DNA from: Panicum virgatum
Lineage: Eukaryota; Streptophyta; Magnoliopsida; Poales; Poaceae
Length of the DNA stretch: 64,000 nucleotides
Reading direction: 5' to 3'
Assembly (NCBI RefSeq): GCF_016808335.1
Contig: NC_053140.1
Span: forward strand, 27,894,086 to 27,958,085
Shown: positions 1-10,635 of the stretch, piece by piece
Layout: each line of letters starts with the position of its first letter
Numbering within the stretch: position 1 is the stretch's first letter
Translations under genes and position numbers: made by a program
Notes under the pieces: generated by a model
Told to the model about the DNA's origin: nothing
Database searches by the model: none
What the model saw: the letters and a program-made list of their open reading frames with translations, nothing else

Positions 1-433
1 TCTGAAATTTTATTTGATTGCATTGCTATTTGAGTGTTGGATCAGAATGGGTTAATATAGACTTAGCTTGGTAGATTTATAAAGTGGGAATTCAAATTTT
101 AAAACACTGCGAAACGAATTAAAAACGAATTACGAATTTTTTTTGCCTAAAATTTATTTTTAGGGGCGGGTCACCCCCACACCCGCCCCTGCAAATTCAT
201 TTCCAGGGGCATGGACCGCCCCTGAAAATCGATTTCCAGGGGCGGTTTGGGGCGTGGACTGCCCCTGAAAATCGATTTCCAAGGGCGGCTCATGCTGTCA
301 CCCGGCCCTGGAAATCGATTTCCAGGGGCGAGTAACGCACCCGCTCCTAGAAATAGGAGATTAGGGGCGGGTGCGCCGTCCGCCCCTACAAATATGATTT
401 AGCCCGCCCCTACAAAGCTTTTTTGTACTAGTG
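1..433. mobile_element. CACTA transposon, right terminal part (body lies left of the window)
   Basis: The block ends at 433 in ...GTACTAGTG, whose reverse complement is the common grass CACTA terminus CACTAGTAC. Inside it, from about 170, short GC-rich blocks recur in both orientations, as expected for the subterminal transposase-binding repeats of CACTA elements. Bases 1-165 are AT-rich and show no gene. The next three bases (CTC, 434-436) would be the 3-bp target duplication, but the left end is outside the window so this cannot be tested. No coding sequence is present in the visible part. Confidence 0.75.
170..420. repeat. CACTA subterminal repeat cluster
   Basis: At least five copies of a motif close to GGGGCGG or its reverse complement CCGCCCC are present. 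They are mostly spaced by the near-palindrome AAATCGATTTCCAGGGG. Direct and inverted copies alternate, so the strand can fold into several hairpins. This is the usual make-up of CACTA subterminal regions. Confidence 0.75.
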
Positions 434-455
434 CTCTCTCAAAAAACAAAGCACC
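434..455. other. Short flank between the CACTA end and retrotransposon 1
   Basis: These 22 bp of pre-insertion sequence end in GCACC (451-455). That is a 4-of-5 match to ACACC right after the 3' LTR at 28307-28311, so it is the likely target duplication of retrotransposon 1 with one G/A change. Confidence 0.5.
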
Positions 456-1673
456 TGTTATCGCCATAAATTAACAGGATTAATTTATGGGCCGAGAGCA
501 AGATGGGCTTAGAGCAGAAGATTAAGAAGGCTTGTAAATCAGCTCCTGCGTGAGCATCTGGGCCACATGGGCCATGTATCCTTAGATTTAGTTTAAGATT
601 AGAGATAGAGTCCGATCGGGACAAGATTAGTATAGATTATTTCCCAAGTCTCCGGACTATAAATATGTACCCTATGTTATTCATGAAAGAAGAACGTCAT
701 CATGTCTCGCAAACAGCAACTCTCGGCGCATCGCCACCCCCTAATTCTAGGGTTTCATCCAAGTAAGCGCCATGCTGCCCTGATCGCTTCTTGCGATCAG
801 GGCAGCGTTGTTCTTGCTTTTACCTTGGCATTATTCATACTGAAGCATTTTTGATGGCGAGTAATGCTAGTTATCTTGATATTCGTAGCATGGCTTTTAG
901 TAGATCTGTTGTGCTTTGTTGCTTATCATCTACGAATATCATGTTGTCTTTACGCGATCATGTTATCAACTTATACTAGCTCTCGTTGCATAGAGTTAGC
1001 TACGTAAAGGCAACACCCTTCTTCTTTTATGTCTAGTAGATCTAATCTATTATGGTTTGCTCTTATCTTTAAGAGTTGGCGTAATATCTGTTAGATTAGT
1101 CCTTGCAAACGGGTTGGATGATCCGGTAGTGTACTAGATGCTTTATCTTAGCCTTAATAGGGATTGTTCCGGGAATCGGCTCTTGCTAGTTCTTAGGCCT
1201 CTGTTTTGGGTTGTGGTTTAGCTATATGTTACGTTCATTAGGCCCAATCACGTGTAGAATGTTCCGATCTAACAGTGAAGCTTTTACCGTCGTGGATTAG
1301 ATTAGTTAGATTTAATTGAAATAGCTTTACAGTTATTTGCTTTATTCACCAATATCCGAATGCAAACAGATCCAATCTAACACCGGGACTCGATCGGCTC
1401 TTTAAAGCCGATGCAAGAGTCATCCCGGGGAGCCGACCACGGCTCGGACTTATGTTTACACGTGTCTTTGTATGCAAGAAACTGTTTGGAACACGTTCGC
1501 ACCCTCCTGATCGGGTATAGGTCAGGTGGCACGCCCGATATTCTCCGGAATCTCCGGGCGCGTGACGGAATTTCGGGCCGTCGACGAGGGAGCAGTGCCT
1601 GCCAGCGCCCCGGCGACCTCCCGGCTCTTCGTGTTGCCTGTCGCTGCTCGCCGGTGGGTTTCGACCGACAACA
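456..1673 (+). repeat. 5' LTR of retrotransposon 1
   Basis: This 1218-bp terminal repeat begins TGTTATCGCC and ends GACAACA. Its partner is at 27090-28306. It holds a TATA-like box at 658-665 and no credible gene. The short reading frames within it recur in the other LTR and are incidental. Confidence 0.9.
658..665 (+). promoter_or_regulatory. TATA box of LTR 1 (transcription start of the element)
   Basis: TATAAATA follows CCGGAC about 200 bp into the LTR, where the U3/R boundary of a plant LTR promoter would lie. The same box is kept in the 3' LTR at 27292-27299. Assignment rests on the motif and its position only. Confidence 0.5.
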
Positions 1674-1685
1674 CATTCTGGCACG
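1674..1685 (+). other. Stump of the retrotransposon 1 leader with a broken primer-binding site
   Basis: After the LTR come only 12 bp ending CTGGCACG. In the related element at 36299 the same position reads TTTTGGCACGCCCGGTGG, so the primer-binding site and leader are cut off here by the foreign LTR that begins at 1686. Confidence 0.65.
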
Positions 1686-4600
1686 TGTGACACCTCAGGT
1701 GTCAGTACACTCAAATACAATCTTTGTACCCATTTAAACTTAAAATAAAAATTGTGGGGAATTAATTCAAATAGAAGTGGTCAAATAAAAGTCAAAGTAT
1801 ACAGAAGAAATTAAAGGAGATAGAAAAAGGAGTGAAAAGCTACTCAAATTTCAATTCAAAAATGTGCACAAAATTTTAGTTGGCTCATGAGAGGTACTTC
1901 AATTGACATGTGCTCAATTGAACTTCAGCCAAAATCAAGTCAAAAACTGAATAAAACCAAAGTCCTTTTGTGCAAATTTGCAAATATAAAAATAGTTCAA
2001 AATGCGAGTTTCAAATGAAAATTTGCATAACACGAAAGTTGTAGATCTTGAAAAGTTATGCAAAATTAATATTCAACACTTTTTCATTTGAGCCCTCTAA
2101 ATAGGAGATATTTTTAGATTACCGAGAGGTCCCTGGATTTTCAGAAATCACAAAAACACCCTCACCTCCATCTCTCTCCTCCCGGTTCATCTGTTCCGCC
2201 CGCTGCCCGCCGTACGCCGCCGGTGGACCTCGTCCACTGCGCGTCCGCGGCCAAATGGACCCGGGGAGTCCTCCAGCGCCACCTGGCCCGCCCCTTGGCA
2301 CTTCCCCACGCACACACGCGTCCCAGACACGCTCCCGAGCCGCCACGACACCCCCGCCATGCGCAGCGCCGCTGCCCGCTCCGCCCGCTCGCCGTCGAGT
2401 TGCCAAGAGCCAAATCGACCACCCCCAGACGCTACTCACCTCGCCCAGGAGCTCCCTGGCCGATAAGTACCCCCAGAACTCCACCGTCTCGCGGCTTCTC
2501 CTCCTTCCTCCTCCTCCCGCCGTCCGCCATGGCCGGCGAGATCTAGCTCGCGCGGACCGGCCATCACAGCCCTACATTGTCCCATCCAACCACCGCAGCA
2601 GCTTTGCCACCTCCTAGTTAAGCTACACGCGTGCGGAATCGAACCCAGACGCACCCCCGACGTCGTTCCTCTTCTACGCCGCTGCCGGCGAGCTCGAGCT
2701 CACCGCGAACCGGTCAGCCCAGAGGGAGACCGAGCACTACAGCTACCCCAGGCGCATCCTCAAGCTTACGCGGTGCTTGTGCGTGCCCTGTTCCCCTACC
2801 CCGAGCCCTCCTTCACCTCCAACGTCGGCGACCCGAACATCCGCTCCGCCATTGACGCCGACGAGCTCGATTCCGTGCACCAAGCACTGGAACGCCGACC
2901 AGGGTAGGTGTTCCTCGATCCCTACCCTCCCACGCGCTTCCCCGTTGCAGCCCCGGTAAGTCCTGCCTAGCAGAACACCACCAGGCGAGCTGCAGCGGCG
3001 GAGAATGCCGGCGAAGGGCCCGGTTGTAATTTCTTTTTTTTGTTCAAGGGTGTGTTTGCAAGTATTCCAGGGTATACCAGTGAACTTCTAAAATGCAGAA
3101 CAAATCGCAGAAAAATCGTAAAAATGTAAGCTCAACGGATCTGGAATCCTTGTAATAAGATCTACAAATTTTGTAACAGTCACATTTGCAGAAACTGAAC
3201 CAAATTTAATCTGAGAAAAAGAATATGAAAATCACCCTATGCATGTTCAGGAAGTTCTACTCAACAAATGACCTTGATTTTTGAATATGTTATCACTAAT
3301 GGAATATTAAGCTCACATTAAAAATATGGAACCCAACCAAAACAGTTATCATGTTGGAACAATCAAGATTCTCTAATCTGTTGTTGGCTTTCTCGATTTA
3401 ATACTGGAAAATATGCACATGATCTTGCTCTGGAATTTTTACTGCGTACAGATGTAACTAAAAGCTTGTTAATCCATAAATTTCATATTTATTAGATTTC
3501 ATTTGCTATATACCATGATTTATGATTGTTTAATCAACTTAATTCATCATATATTGTTTTTATGCTCAGAAAACTCTATATTTATTTATGAAGTCTCATT
3601 TTAGTTCTGTGTTCCTGCATATAAATTTTGAGCTGCAGTTACTGAGTTTGGCTCTAGTTAAAAATCATGCTTAGCATATCATGGCTAGTTTTACCATTTG
3701 TGTGCTGAGTAAACTACACTATATCTGACCTTGATTTTTGGACACATTCTTGCTTAGAGTATGTTGTGTCTGAAACAAAAAGTTCACATGCAATACTGGT
3801 CAAATGAACTGTGAGAAATTTATGCTAACTAATGTTATGTTAACTGCATGACTAATTTATCGTGTTGAGATAAATCTTGAAAAAAAAATTTGGAGTATGT
3901 TTAGCTCATGAATAGGCTCTGGTAAAAATTTGAGAACCATATTCCTAGTATAACTCTCTGTAGAATTAATCTTTGTTAATGGTTTGCTGTTTTTATTCTT
4001 TTTGTCACCTCTGCTGTATAAGTGTATAAAATCTGGAAAATTTTCAGTACTGAGTGTATACTATAAAGTTGCTCTCGTAAAATTTGCAGCACCAGAAACC
4101 ATGTCAAACGTTATGTGCAAAAAGGTGAAGCAACTAGAGTAATCTACTTACATGTATAGTTATAGAAATTGCTTTATGGTTAAAGGCTGAAATTTATACC
4201 ATCAATGCTTAAGTTGGATCTGTGTTACTTTAGTTTTTCATCACTAGCTTATGGGTAGATTTGTGGTTATGAAATAATGAAAGCATGCTATGTGTTGAAT
4301 TTGAAAATGAAAACCAAAACCCCACTCATTCATGAAGAAACATAATTGTGGTTACTACTCTATAAACGACTGCCCAGGAAATGAAATGTGAAATCATCAC
4401 TAAATTAACTTTTGTTGAACTACAACTTTATCGTGAAGGAAAGAAATCGTTATCCATGAATAACTCATAATCTTGCATTGCATATAGAAACGGTCAATCT
4501 CGTGGACGGTGACTACAAGTTGGTGCCCGCGGACTCTCGTGTGGATCAGGAGGTCAATTTGAACTGTGCTAACTTGTCTCATGACCTGGGCCAAGCCCCA

Positions 4601-4735
4601 GAGGCTTTTCTGCCTGACAGTGCCCAAGAAGGCAAGCCCCGGTGCATTATACCTTATTTTCCGAATTATTATTCAATTACCTATTTATGATGTATTGTAA
4701 TAGTTTCTTTCTGTATTTAAGTTTTCTAGGCGTTG
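1686..4735 (+). mobile_element. Truncated LTR of another gypsy-type retrotransposon
   Basis: The segment begins TGTGACACCTCAGGTGTC, a typical TGTGACACC LTR start, directly after the broken leader of retrotransposon 1. It runs through AT-rich sequence, a GC-rich leader-like block (about 2150-3010), then AT-rich sequence again, and near 4620-4650 contains GAAGGCAAGCCCCGGTGCAT. The same architecture (AT-rich start, GC-rich middle, a GAAGGCAAG motif late) is seen in the 3.3-kb LTR of the chromovirus at 5657. No LTR 3' end, primer site or internal domain follows; the sequence changes straight into the gag of retrotransposon 1 near 4740. I read it as a partial LTR left after insertion and deletion. 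The proline/arginine-rich frames at 2220-2960 look incidental. The right boundary is accurate only to about 15 bp. Confidence 0.6.
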
Positions 4736-4748
4736 ATCGGAAACCTTA

Positions 4749-5656
4749 GATGCCACGGGTGAATGCAAGGAGCTGCGTCGTCAGATTCAATCGGCTATCG
4801 AGCAAGGCCGATTAATCCTGGTTCAACACACGATGAAGGTTGACACGAAGCCCTTCCCACAAGCCAACGTGGTAGAGTTGTCGGACTTCACTCCTACGGG
4901 CCAGAATTTTTCATTCCAGGTCAACATGGCGGGGCCTGTACGCCGTCGTGACGAGCAAAGGAGAGAGGCCGTTTCTGGCAAACGGCCCCAAGATCAAAAT
5001 GAGCCAGGGCGACAGCGTATTATGGAAGAGCAAGTGCGTCACATCCGTAATCAGCTCCCAGCTTCCGATCGGCTTCTGGAAAAATATGAGTATCAGCACA
5101 AGCTGCGTCGCTGATATCAATCGGAAGAAGAGGAGTATGAGTGCCGCACAAGGAGGACACTGGGAAGGCGCCAGGCTATACGCGACCACTGGCATTGCCC
5201 GTTCTTTAGGTACTACTGGAATTCCGGCATGAGCCGATTGCCCACTATAGATGATTGTCTGGAGTGCAGGCCTCGGACACGCCAGTCAGGCGATACTTCG
5301 GTGTTTCGACGCTTGGGGCCCAAAGTGCGTCATGACGAACATTTTGAGCGGTCGACCAGGGGTGATTCCGAGCCAGAAGAAGAAGACAGGTACCATCGCC
5401 CACGGTGGTGTCCTGACGGGCTTAATCGCTCGCAGAAACGCAGAGTGCAGCGCTTGCGCAATTTAGATGAGGCAGAAGCAAAGTACCTTGACGTGCTGAG
5501 TAAGGCACGTCCCGATCTCGCGGAACAGGTCAGGCACCCGCGAAGGGTGGAAAGGCGCCCTCCAAGAAAAGTGTGGCTCCCCAAGCAGACAAAAGCCGAT
5601 GAGAAGCCATCGGCTGATGTGAACATGGTGTTCGTGCTCCCATCAGAGTTCCGGGC
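4749..5656 (+). pseudogene. gag: gag, C-terminal part, of retrotransposon 1 (front missing, one stop)
   Basis: One frame runs from about 4749 to 5656, broken only by TGA at 5112-5114. Its start (CKELRRQIQSAIEQGRL) aligns with CKVFRQQIQMAFEQGRL in the gag of element 2 near 48150, which identifies it. The gag N-terminal two thirds are absent. A cysteine-rich segment near 5196-5275 (HCPFF...DCLEC) resembles the second zinc-binding motif of Tat-lineage gag, but the middle Cys seen in element 2 (VYCW) is replaced by Tyr (RYYW). A basic stretch (NRSQKRRVQRLR) follows. At 5656 the frame is cut by the chromovirus. Removing that insertion and one 5-bp duplication leaves it in frame with the protease at 18512. 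Confidence 0.8.
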
Positions 5657-8600
5657 TGTAACACCCTAATTTAAATTCCAGCATTTATTAATAAATTTAA
5701 TTAGCTTTATTTAATTTTCTAAGGTTTATTGTGTTAGACTTGCATTTAATCTGAAATTTTGTTCCTTAAGTAATTAAAATTTTGTCTAGGTTTAAAAATT
5801 TGTTGTGCATTCATGCTGGTGCATACTTTTAATTGAGTGTGGTTTGAATTCAAATTTGTATTTGAATTCAAACTTGTTTGAATTAGGAATAGAAAAGAAT
5901 AGGAAATAGAAAGGGAATAGGAAATAGAGACAAAACCCTCAACCCAGCCCATCCGACCTCGGCCCACTTCCTCAACCAGGCCCAACAACCCAACCCGCTA
6001 GCACCAACCCCCTCGCGGCCCACTCCTCCCTTCCCCTTGGGCCCGCTCCTCAGCCCAGCACGTTCCCGCCCCACCACGCGCTTTCACTCCAGCGTCTGCT
6101 CGGCCCGCTCACCCAGCACATGGCCCAAACCCCTCCTCTACGCCAGGCCCAGCTTTCACGGCCCAAGCGACGCCAGCCCCGCGCCCCGCTTCGCAGCGGC
6201 CCAACCCGCACGGTCGCTCAGCCCCGTCCGCCGCGCGCGCTTGCGCCGCTGACAGACCGGGCCACCCTGTCAGCCCCGTCTCCCTCCTCCGCCTCCCCCG
6301 CGTCCGGCCGTAACCTCCGCTCCTTGATCCCCGGTGAGGCTTCCCTCTAGGGCACGCCTTCCCAAGATCACCGGGCCGCTTTATAAAAGGCGCCCCGCAC
6401 CTCCCTGCGTCTCATCCCGTCCAGCGCCGCCACCTTCAAACCCTAGTGCCAACCCCGCAACCCCCGCGCCGGAACAGAGCCCGCACCACCGTGGACTCGC
6501 CGCTCTGCCGCCTTCAAGCCTCCGTAGAGCCGCGCAAAAGCTCCGCCTCGTGCCCTGGGATCTTCCCGAGCCCGCAGCCTTCGATTCCAGTCCGCCCCTC
6601 GCCGGAAATTCTTCCACGGTCCGCCGCCGGTGAGCACCTCCGCCGTCGAAATTACTCAACTCCATTGGTACTCCGGCCGCCCTGAACCCCGCAGCTCCTT
6701 TGCAGCTTCACCGCACGCCGGTCAGTGGAGCCCAGGAGCCCGGACCTCCCCTCTGCAGCGACTTCCCCGAACGCCGCCCGCGACTCGCCGCCGGTCCGCG
6801 ACGCCAACGCCCTGCACATCCCGTCTGCTCAATTCCAAGCCGTGGTGAGCATCAGTACCCCCTTCTCGTCCTTTTTCACTAGCTGTCACGGCCAGTAGGT
6901 TCTTCTCGAGCCCAGAACGCCGCTCGCCGGCGTGTTTCGTCGCGCCAACCCGCCGCCGCTTCCCCGCGCGGATTGAACCCCAGCCGCCCTATCCACAATG
7001 GACGCACTAGATTAGATCCATATCCCATTAGATCCAAACCGCCAGATCCAAATCTTTTGGCCGAGATCCAAAGGTAACGGTTCGGCCTGGGATTTTTGTT
7101 AAAGAGACCCTGAGGTTTTCTTTATTCAACCCGCAGTCCACAGAAGTGTAAAACTATTTACACAGAGGCCTAGTTTTTAGCACATAGCCCCCTGACCTTT
7201 CTAGATTTTGAACCCGCCGTCCAGCACCTGGTCTTTTGCACGCTAGCCCTTAGATTTAATGGTTAATTATGTTTAGACCCTCGGTTTTTGCAGAAAACCC
7301 CCTGGAACCTAGTTTTATCGCAGATAAGCCCCTGAACCTTGTTTTTAGCCTAGATTACGCGTTTTAGCTCCGTTTTAAGCGTTCTTTATGTCCACGCGAT
7401 CGTGGTAACGCGTAGAATAGTTTTAGACTAGTTTAGTGTGCTGTTTTTATGTATTGATGTACTGTTTCTTAGTGTTAGCATTTGTTTGCTTGTATGCTTA
7501 TTTTTGTGCATTGTTTTGGCCATGTGTTCGTGAGTAGACGTTGATCCATCTGAGGAGCCCCAGTACCAGTACTCGGAGTAGCCGTCTTCCGAGCACTTTG
7601 AGCAGCAACAGGAGCAGTACGAGGAAGGCAAGTATAACATGAACAACCTATCACTTTTAAATACAATTTCATACTGCATTTTAATATTGTATGCCTATAA
7701 GGATTTCCTAGCCACTTTATATCCTTTATATATATCCCTTGGCTTGCATTTTGGTTAGTTGTGCTAGGTGCCGCGCTATAACAAACTTGGTCCTTTTTAA
7801 TTAATTTTGAATAATGGTATATGCAACTTAATTCTGAGAGTGGCCCTCTGTGTGGCTTGAGTGGCTCACGTCTCGTTAAAATTGGTTTTGTTAGAAACAT
7901 GGTTTAGGGGGCCAGCACGGTTCTTACTGCCTGGTTGGCCACTCTCCATAAGGACCGGTTCATAGAGCGACAACCTGGGACAACAGCGCTACCACAAGAC
8001 TGGAATGGGACGGTCTTGGCGTAATAATTAGGTCTTTTTGGTTTGGAGTAACTTACCTGCGGGGCAAGGGTGGTAAGCTTCTATGTCCCTCGTACTGAGT
8101 GGCCTCGTCTGTGGTATTCTTGACGCCCACTAGACTTGCTACATGGTCGCCGATCCAACCCTCGCGGTTACTCCCTACCAACGAGATTCTTTGTAAAGGC
8201 CTCGTAGTGAGTTTGCTAGTCATCTCACCTAAGGAAGTGTGATGAACAACTAGCGTAGCTCACGACTTGTGGGTAAAGATGTGCAACCTCTGCAGAGTGT
8301 AAAACTGGTATACTAGCCGTGCTCACGGTTATGAGCGGCCCAGATCCTCCTTTTGATTAGTGGGGTTGTCTCCTTCCGACGAGGGAGGTGCCTCTCGGGG
8401 TTACCTTGGTGGTTTTGTTTTGGTTCTCAGTAGCAACATGTTTAATTCTGATTAATTACTATGTAACTGGGTTAATGGTAATTCATCAACTTGTATTAAA
8501 TAGCTCTAATAAAATTTTGCCAAGATTAAAAGCTAATGCAGTTGAGTCAGCCAACCTTAGAGCCTCATAGTTTGTGTTAAACTTGTTGAGTACAAGTTGT

Positions 8601-8970
8601 GTACTCACTCTTACCTCTTCTCTACTTTTTCCTCTCGGATACGCTACTGCTGCTCAGTTCCTGCCGACGCGAGGGAGTTTGCTCAGCGCTACCAGGACTA
8701 CGAGGACTTCTAGGCGTTCGTCTCCCAGTCGACGTCCCTGTGGCGCCCTGCTTCAGCTTCGGAGAGCCTTTATCGTATTTTGTACTTCGCTTCCGCTATA
8801 TCAGACATTTTGTCATTAATGTAATAAATAACATTCGTATTTCGATTTATTATGCCTTATTCGTGATATGTGCTATGATATACTGTTCATTCGGTTGTAT
8901 ATACGTGTGACTTGATCCTGGCACGTATATGATTGCTCGCTTTATGTCCTTTTATAAACCGGGTGTTACA
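5657..8970 (+). repeat. 5' LTR of the chromovirus
   Basis: This 3314-bp LTR begins TGTAACACC and ends GGTGTTACA. It has an AT-rich start, a GC-rich block (about 5930-7000) with the promoter, and an AT-rich 3' half. At about 7996-8012 it holds the uninterrupted version of the site that carries a hAT insertion in the 3' LTR. Reading frames in the GC-rich block are repeated in the other LTR with unlike downstream ends, so they are not genes. Confidence 0.93.
6381..6388 (+). promoter_or_regulatory. TATA box of the chromovirus 5' LTR
   Basis: TTATAAAAGGCG follows a GC-rich stretch and precedes a gene-like leader, so transcription probably starts near 6410. The matching site in the 3' LTR (near 14883) reads TTTATAAACGG and is weaker. 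Confidence 0.5.
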
Positions 8971-8973
8971 GAG

Positions 8974-8986
8974 TGGTACCAGAGCC
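8974..8986 (+). other. Primer-binding site of the chromovirus
   Basis: TGGTACCAGAGCC begins 3 bp after the LTR. It is one base from the TGGTATCAGAGC consensus complementary to the 3' end of initiator Met-tRNA, the usual primer of this clade. Confidence 0.85.
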
Positions 8987-9543
8987 ATATCGACTGTAGG
9001 ACGAAGCCTAGAAAGAACTGGTCGAGTTTTAGGACTTCTTCTCTCCAATCCTTGTCTGCTGAAACTATTTTACTATTATACCCCTTGACTTCTATGACTT
9101 TTTACCCGTCTTGCCTTGATTTCTCTCTCTCTGAAGAATAGTTTTCGTAGACTTTGGCCTGAAGCAGTCATCTGACCACCATGAGTAAGCTAGGTGACCC
9201 TTTAAAATAATACGATAGCACGTTCGGCGACGCGTTGTGTTAGTCGAGTCGGATGTTAAACTCGGCTAAGTTGTGACAATTGTCTGCTTGTTATTATGCT
9301 ACATGTTTGATTTGGATTTTTGAATGATTGCATAGCTTAGTAGTTTTAATTTGTTTAAAGAAAATCACTCTTATGTTAAAGTTAACTAGTTAATAAAATG
9401 AGTTAGATCGTTGGGGGGTAAAACAGTCCACTCTATCCTGTCTACTTTATCATAGCCGAGTCTTTTTCCGCAAAGAGTTATCATATCCATCTGAATTTAT
9501 TCCTGCAATATCCTTACTCGTGAAATCTTTTGTCCAAAATCAG
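8987..9543 (+). other. Leader (5' untranslated region) of the chromovirus
   Basis: About 560 bp lie between the primer site and the gag start. I see no gene; the sequence is AT-rich and frames are short. Confidence 0.6.
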
Positions 9544-10635
9544 ATGGTGAACACCAGGCGTGGTTCTGACCAGCAGGGGCAGAACAACCAGGGTCAGAAC
9601 ACCCAGGGGACCGGGATCCCGATGCCTCCGCCTTTGACTCCGGAGCAGTACTTCCAGCTCCAGATGCAGATGATGGCCACCCTGAACAACACGGTTCAGG
9701 CTCTTCAGCAGGCTCACACTCAGCCTCCGCCTCCTCCACCGCCGCAGCCTCGCGACAGGCGTGCTGAGTTCCTGAGGGGTCACCCACCGACGTTTTCTCA
9801 CACGTCCGACCCTCTTCAGGCTGACGACTGGCTCCGTGCAGTGGAGCGTCAGCTGGACATCGCCCAGTGCGATGATCGGGAGAGAGTTCTGTACGCAGCA
9901 GGACAGCTGCGAGGGGCAGCTTTGGACTGGTGGGAGTCCCACCCAGTTCAGGACCGCGAGGCTCTCACCTGGCTCCAGTTCCGGGAGCGTTTCCGCAGCC
10001 ACAACATCCCCGCGGGCGTTATGAAGATGAAGCAGAAGGAGTTCCTTGCACTGAAGCAAGTAATCTCGGATATAATCATTCAGCGTTTCCTTTTGAGCTA
10101 GTACCCCCTTGTTCTATCTTTCTGAGTTATGAATTAATCTTTCGATATCTATCTGTCTTTGTCACTTCAGGGGACTATGTCGGTCACGGAGTATCGTGAT
10201 CGCTTTCTGCAGCTTGCTCGCTACGCCCCTACCGATGTTGCGGATGACCGCAAGAAGCAGGAGCACTTCATGGAGGGCCTTGAGGACTACCTCCAGTACG
10301 CGCTGCTCAAGCTCCGCTTCGACGACTTCAACCATCTGGTTGACAGCGCGCTCAACCCTGAGCGCAAGCACCTGGAGATGGAGGACAAGAAGAGGAAGAT
10401 TGTCCCCGTTGCTTCCGGCAGCAACACTCATCCTCGCCTTCAGCCGCCTCAGCAGTACCAGCAGCAGCAGTACCGGCCTCCCCAGCAGTACCAGCAGAGG
10501 CCGCAGCAGTACCCGCCTCGACAGCAGCAGCAGGCAGGTCAGGGCCCGAGGTTACCGGCACCTCCGGCTCGTGCTCCACCAGCTCCACCAGCACCTCAGG
10601 CTCCATGGCAGGCAGTTCCTCCTGCCGGACAGTAG
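9544..10635 (+). CDS. gag: Gag capsid/nucleocapsid protein of the chromovirus, with one intron
   Basis: Gag forms the virus-like particle that packages the element RNA. Exon 1 is 9544-10059 (172 codons, ATG start MVNTRRG). Exon 2 begins at 10171 in the same phase and reaches TAG at 10633-10635. The first 60 residues are Gln/Asn- and Pro-rich; the capsid core follows (WWESHP at the end of exon 1, then SVTEYRDRFLQLARYAP, typical of the Ty3/gypsy gag domain). The tail is a Gln/Pro-rich linker. A frame upstream of 9544 is open but has no ATG, so 9544 is preferred. The same frame continues past the TAG into the zinc knuckle and pol, so the TAG either is a recent CAG-to-TAG mutation or is read through. 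Mutation is the simpler explanation. Confidence 0.85.
10060..10170 (+). other. Apparent 111-bp spliceosomal intron within gag
   Basis: It begins GTAATCTCGG after a codon boundary (CTGAAGCAA) and ends TTTGTCACTTCAG before GGGACTATG. It is AT-rich, has a pyrimidine-rich end, and contains the stop that closes the first frame. Removing it joins ALKQ directly to GTMSVTEYRDRF, the expected continuous gag sequence of this family. Splicing is inferred, not shown. Confidence 0.75.

Noticed and set aside
5883..6882. Pro/Ala-rich frames in the chromovirus LTR, repeated at 14247-15350
   Set aside because: The two LTR copies give frames with different ends and no domain; this is the GC-rich LTR leader.
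8974..8986. tRNA-like sequences at the primer-binding sites
   Set aside because: Only the 12-18 bp complementary to a tRNA 3' end are present; no cloverleaf, so no tRNA gene is called here or elsewhere.
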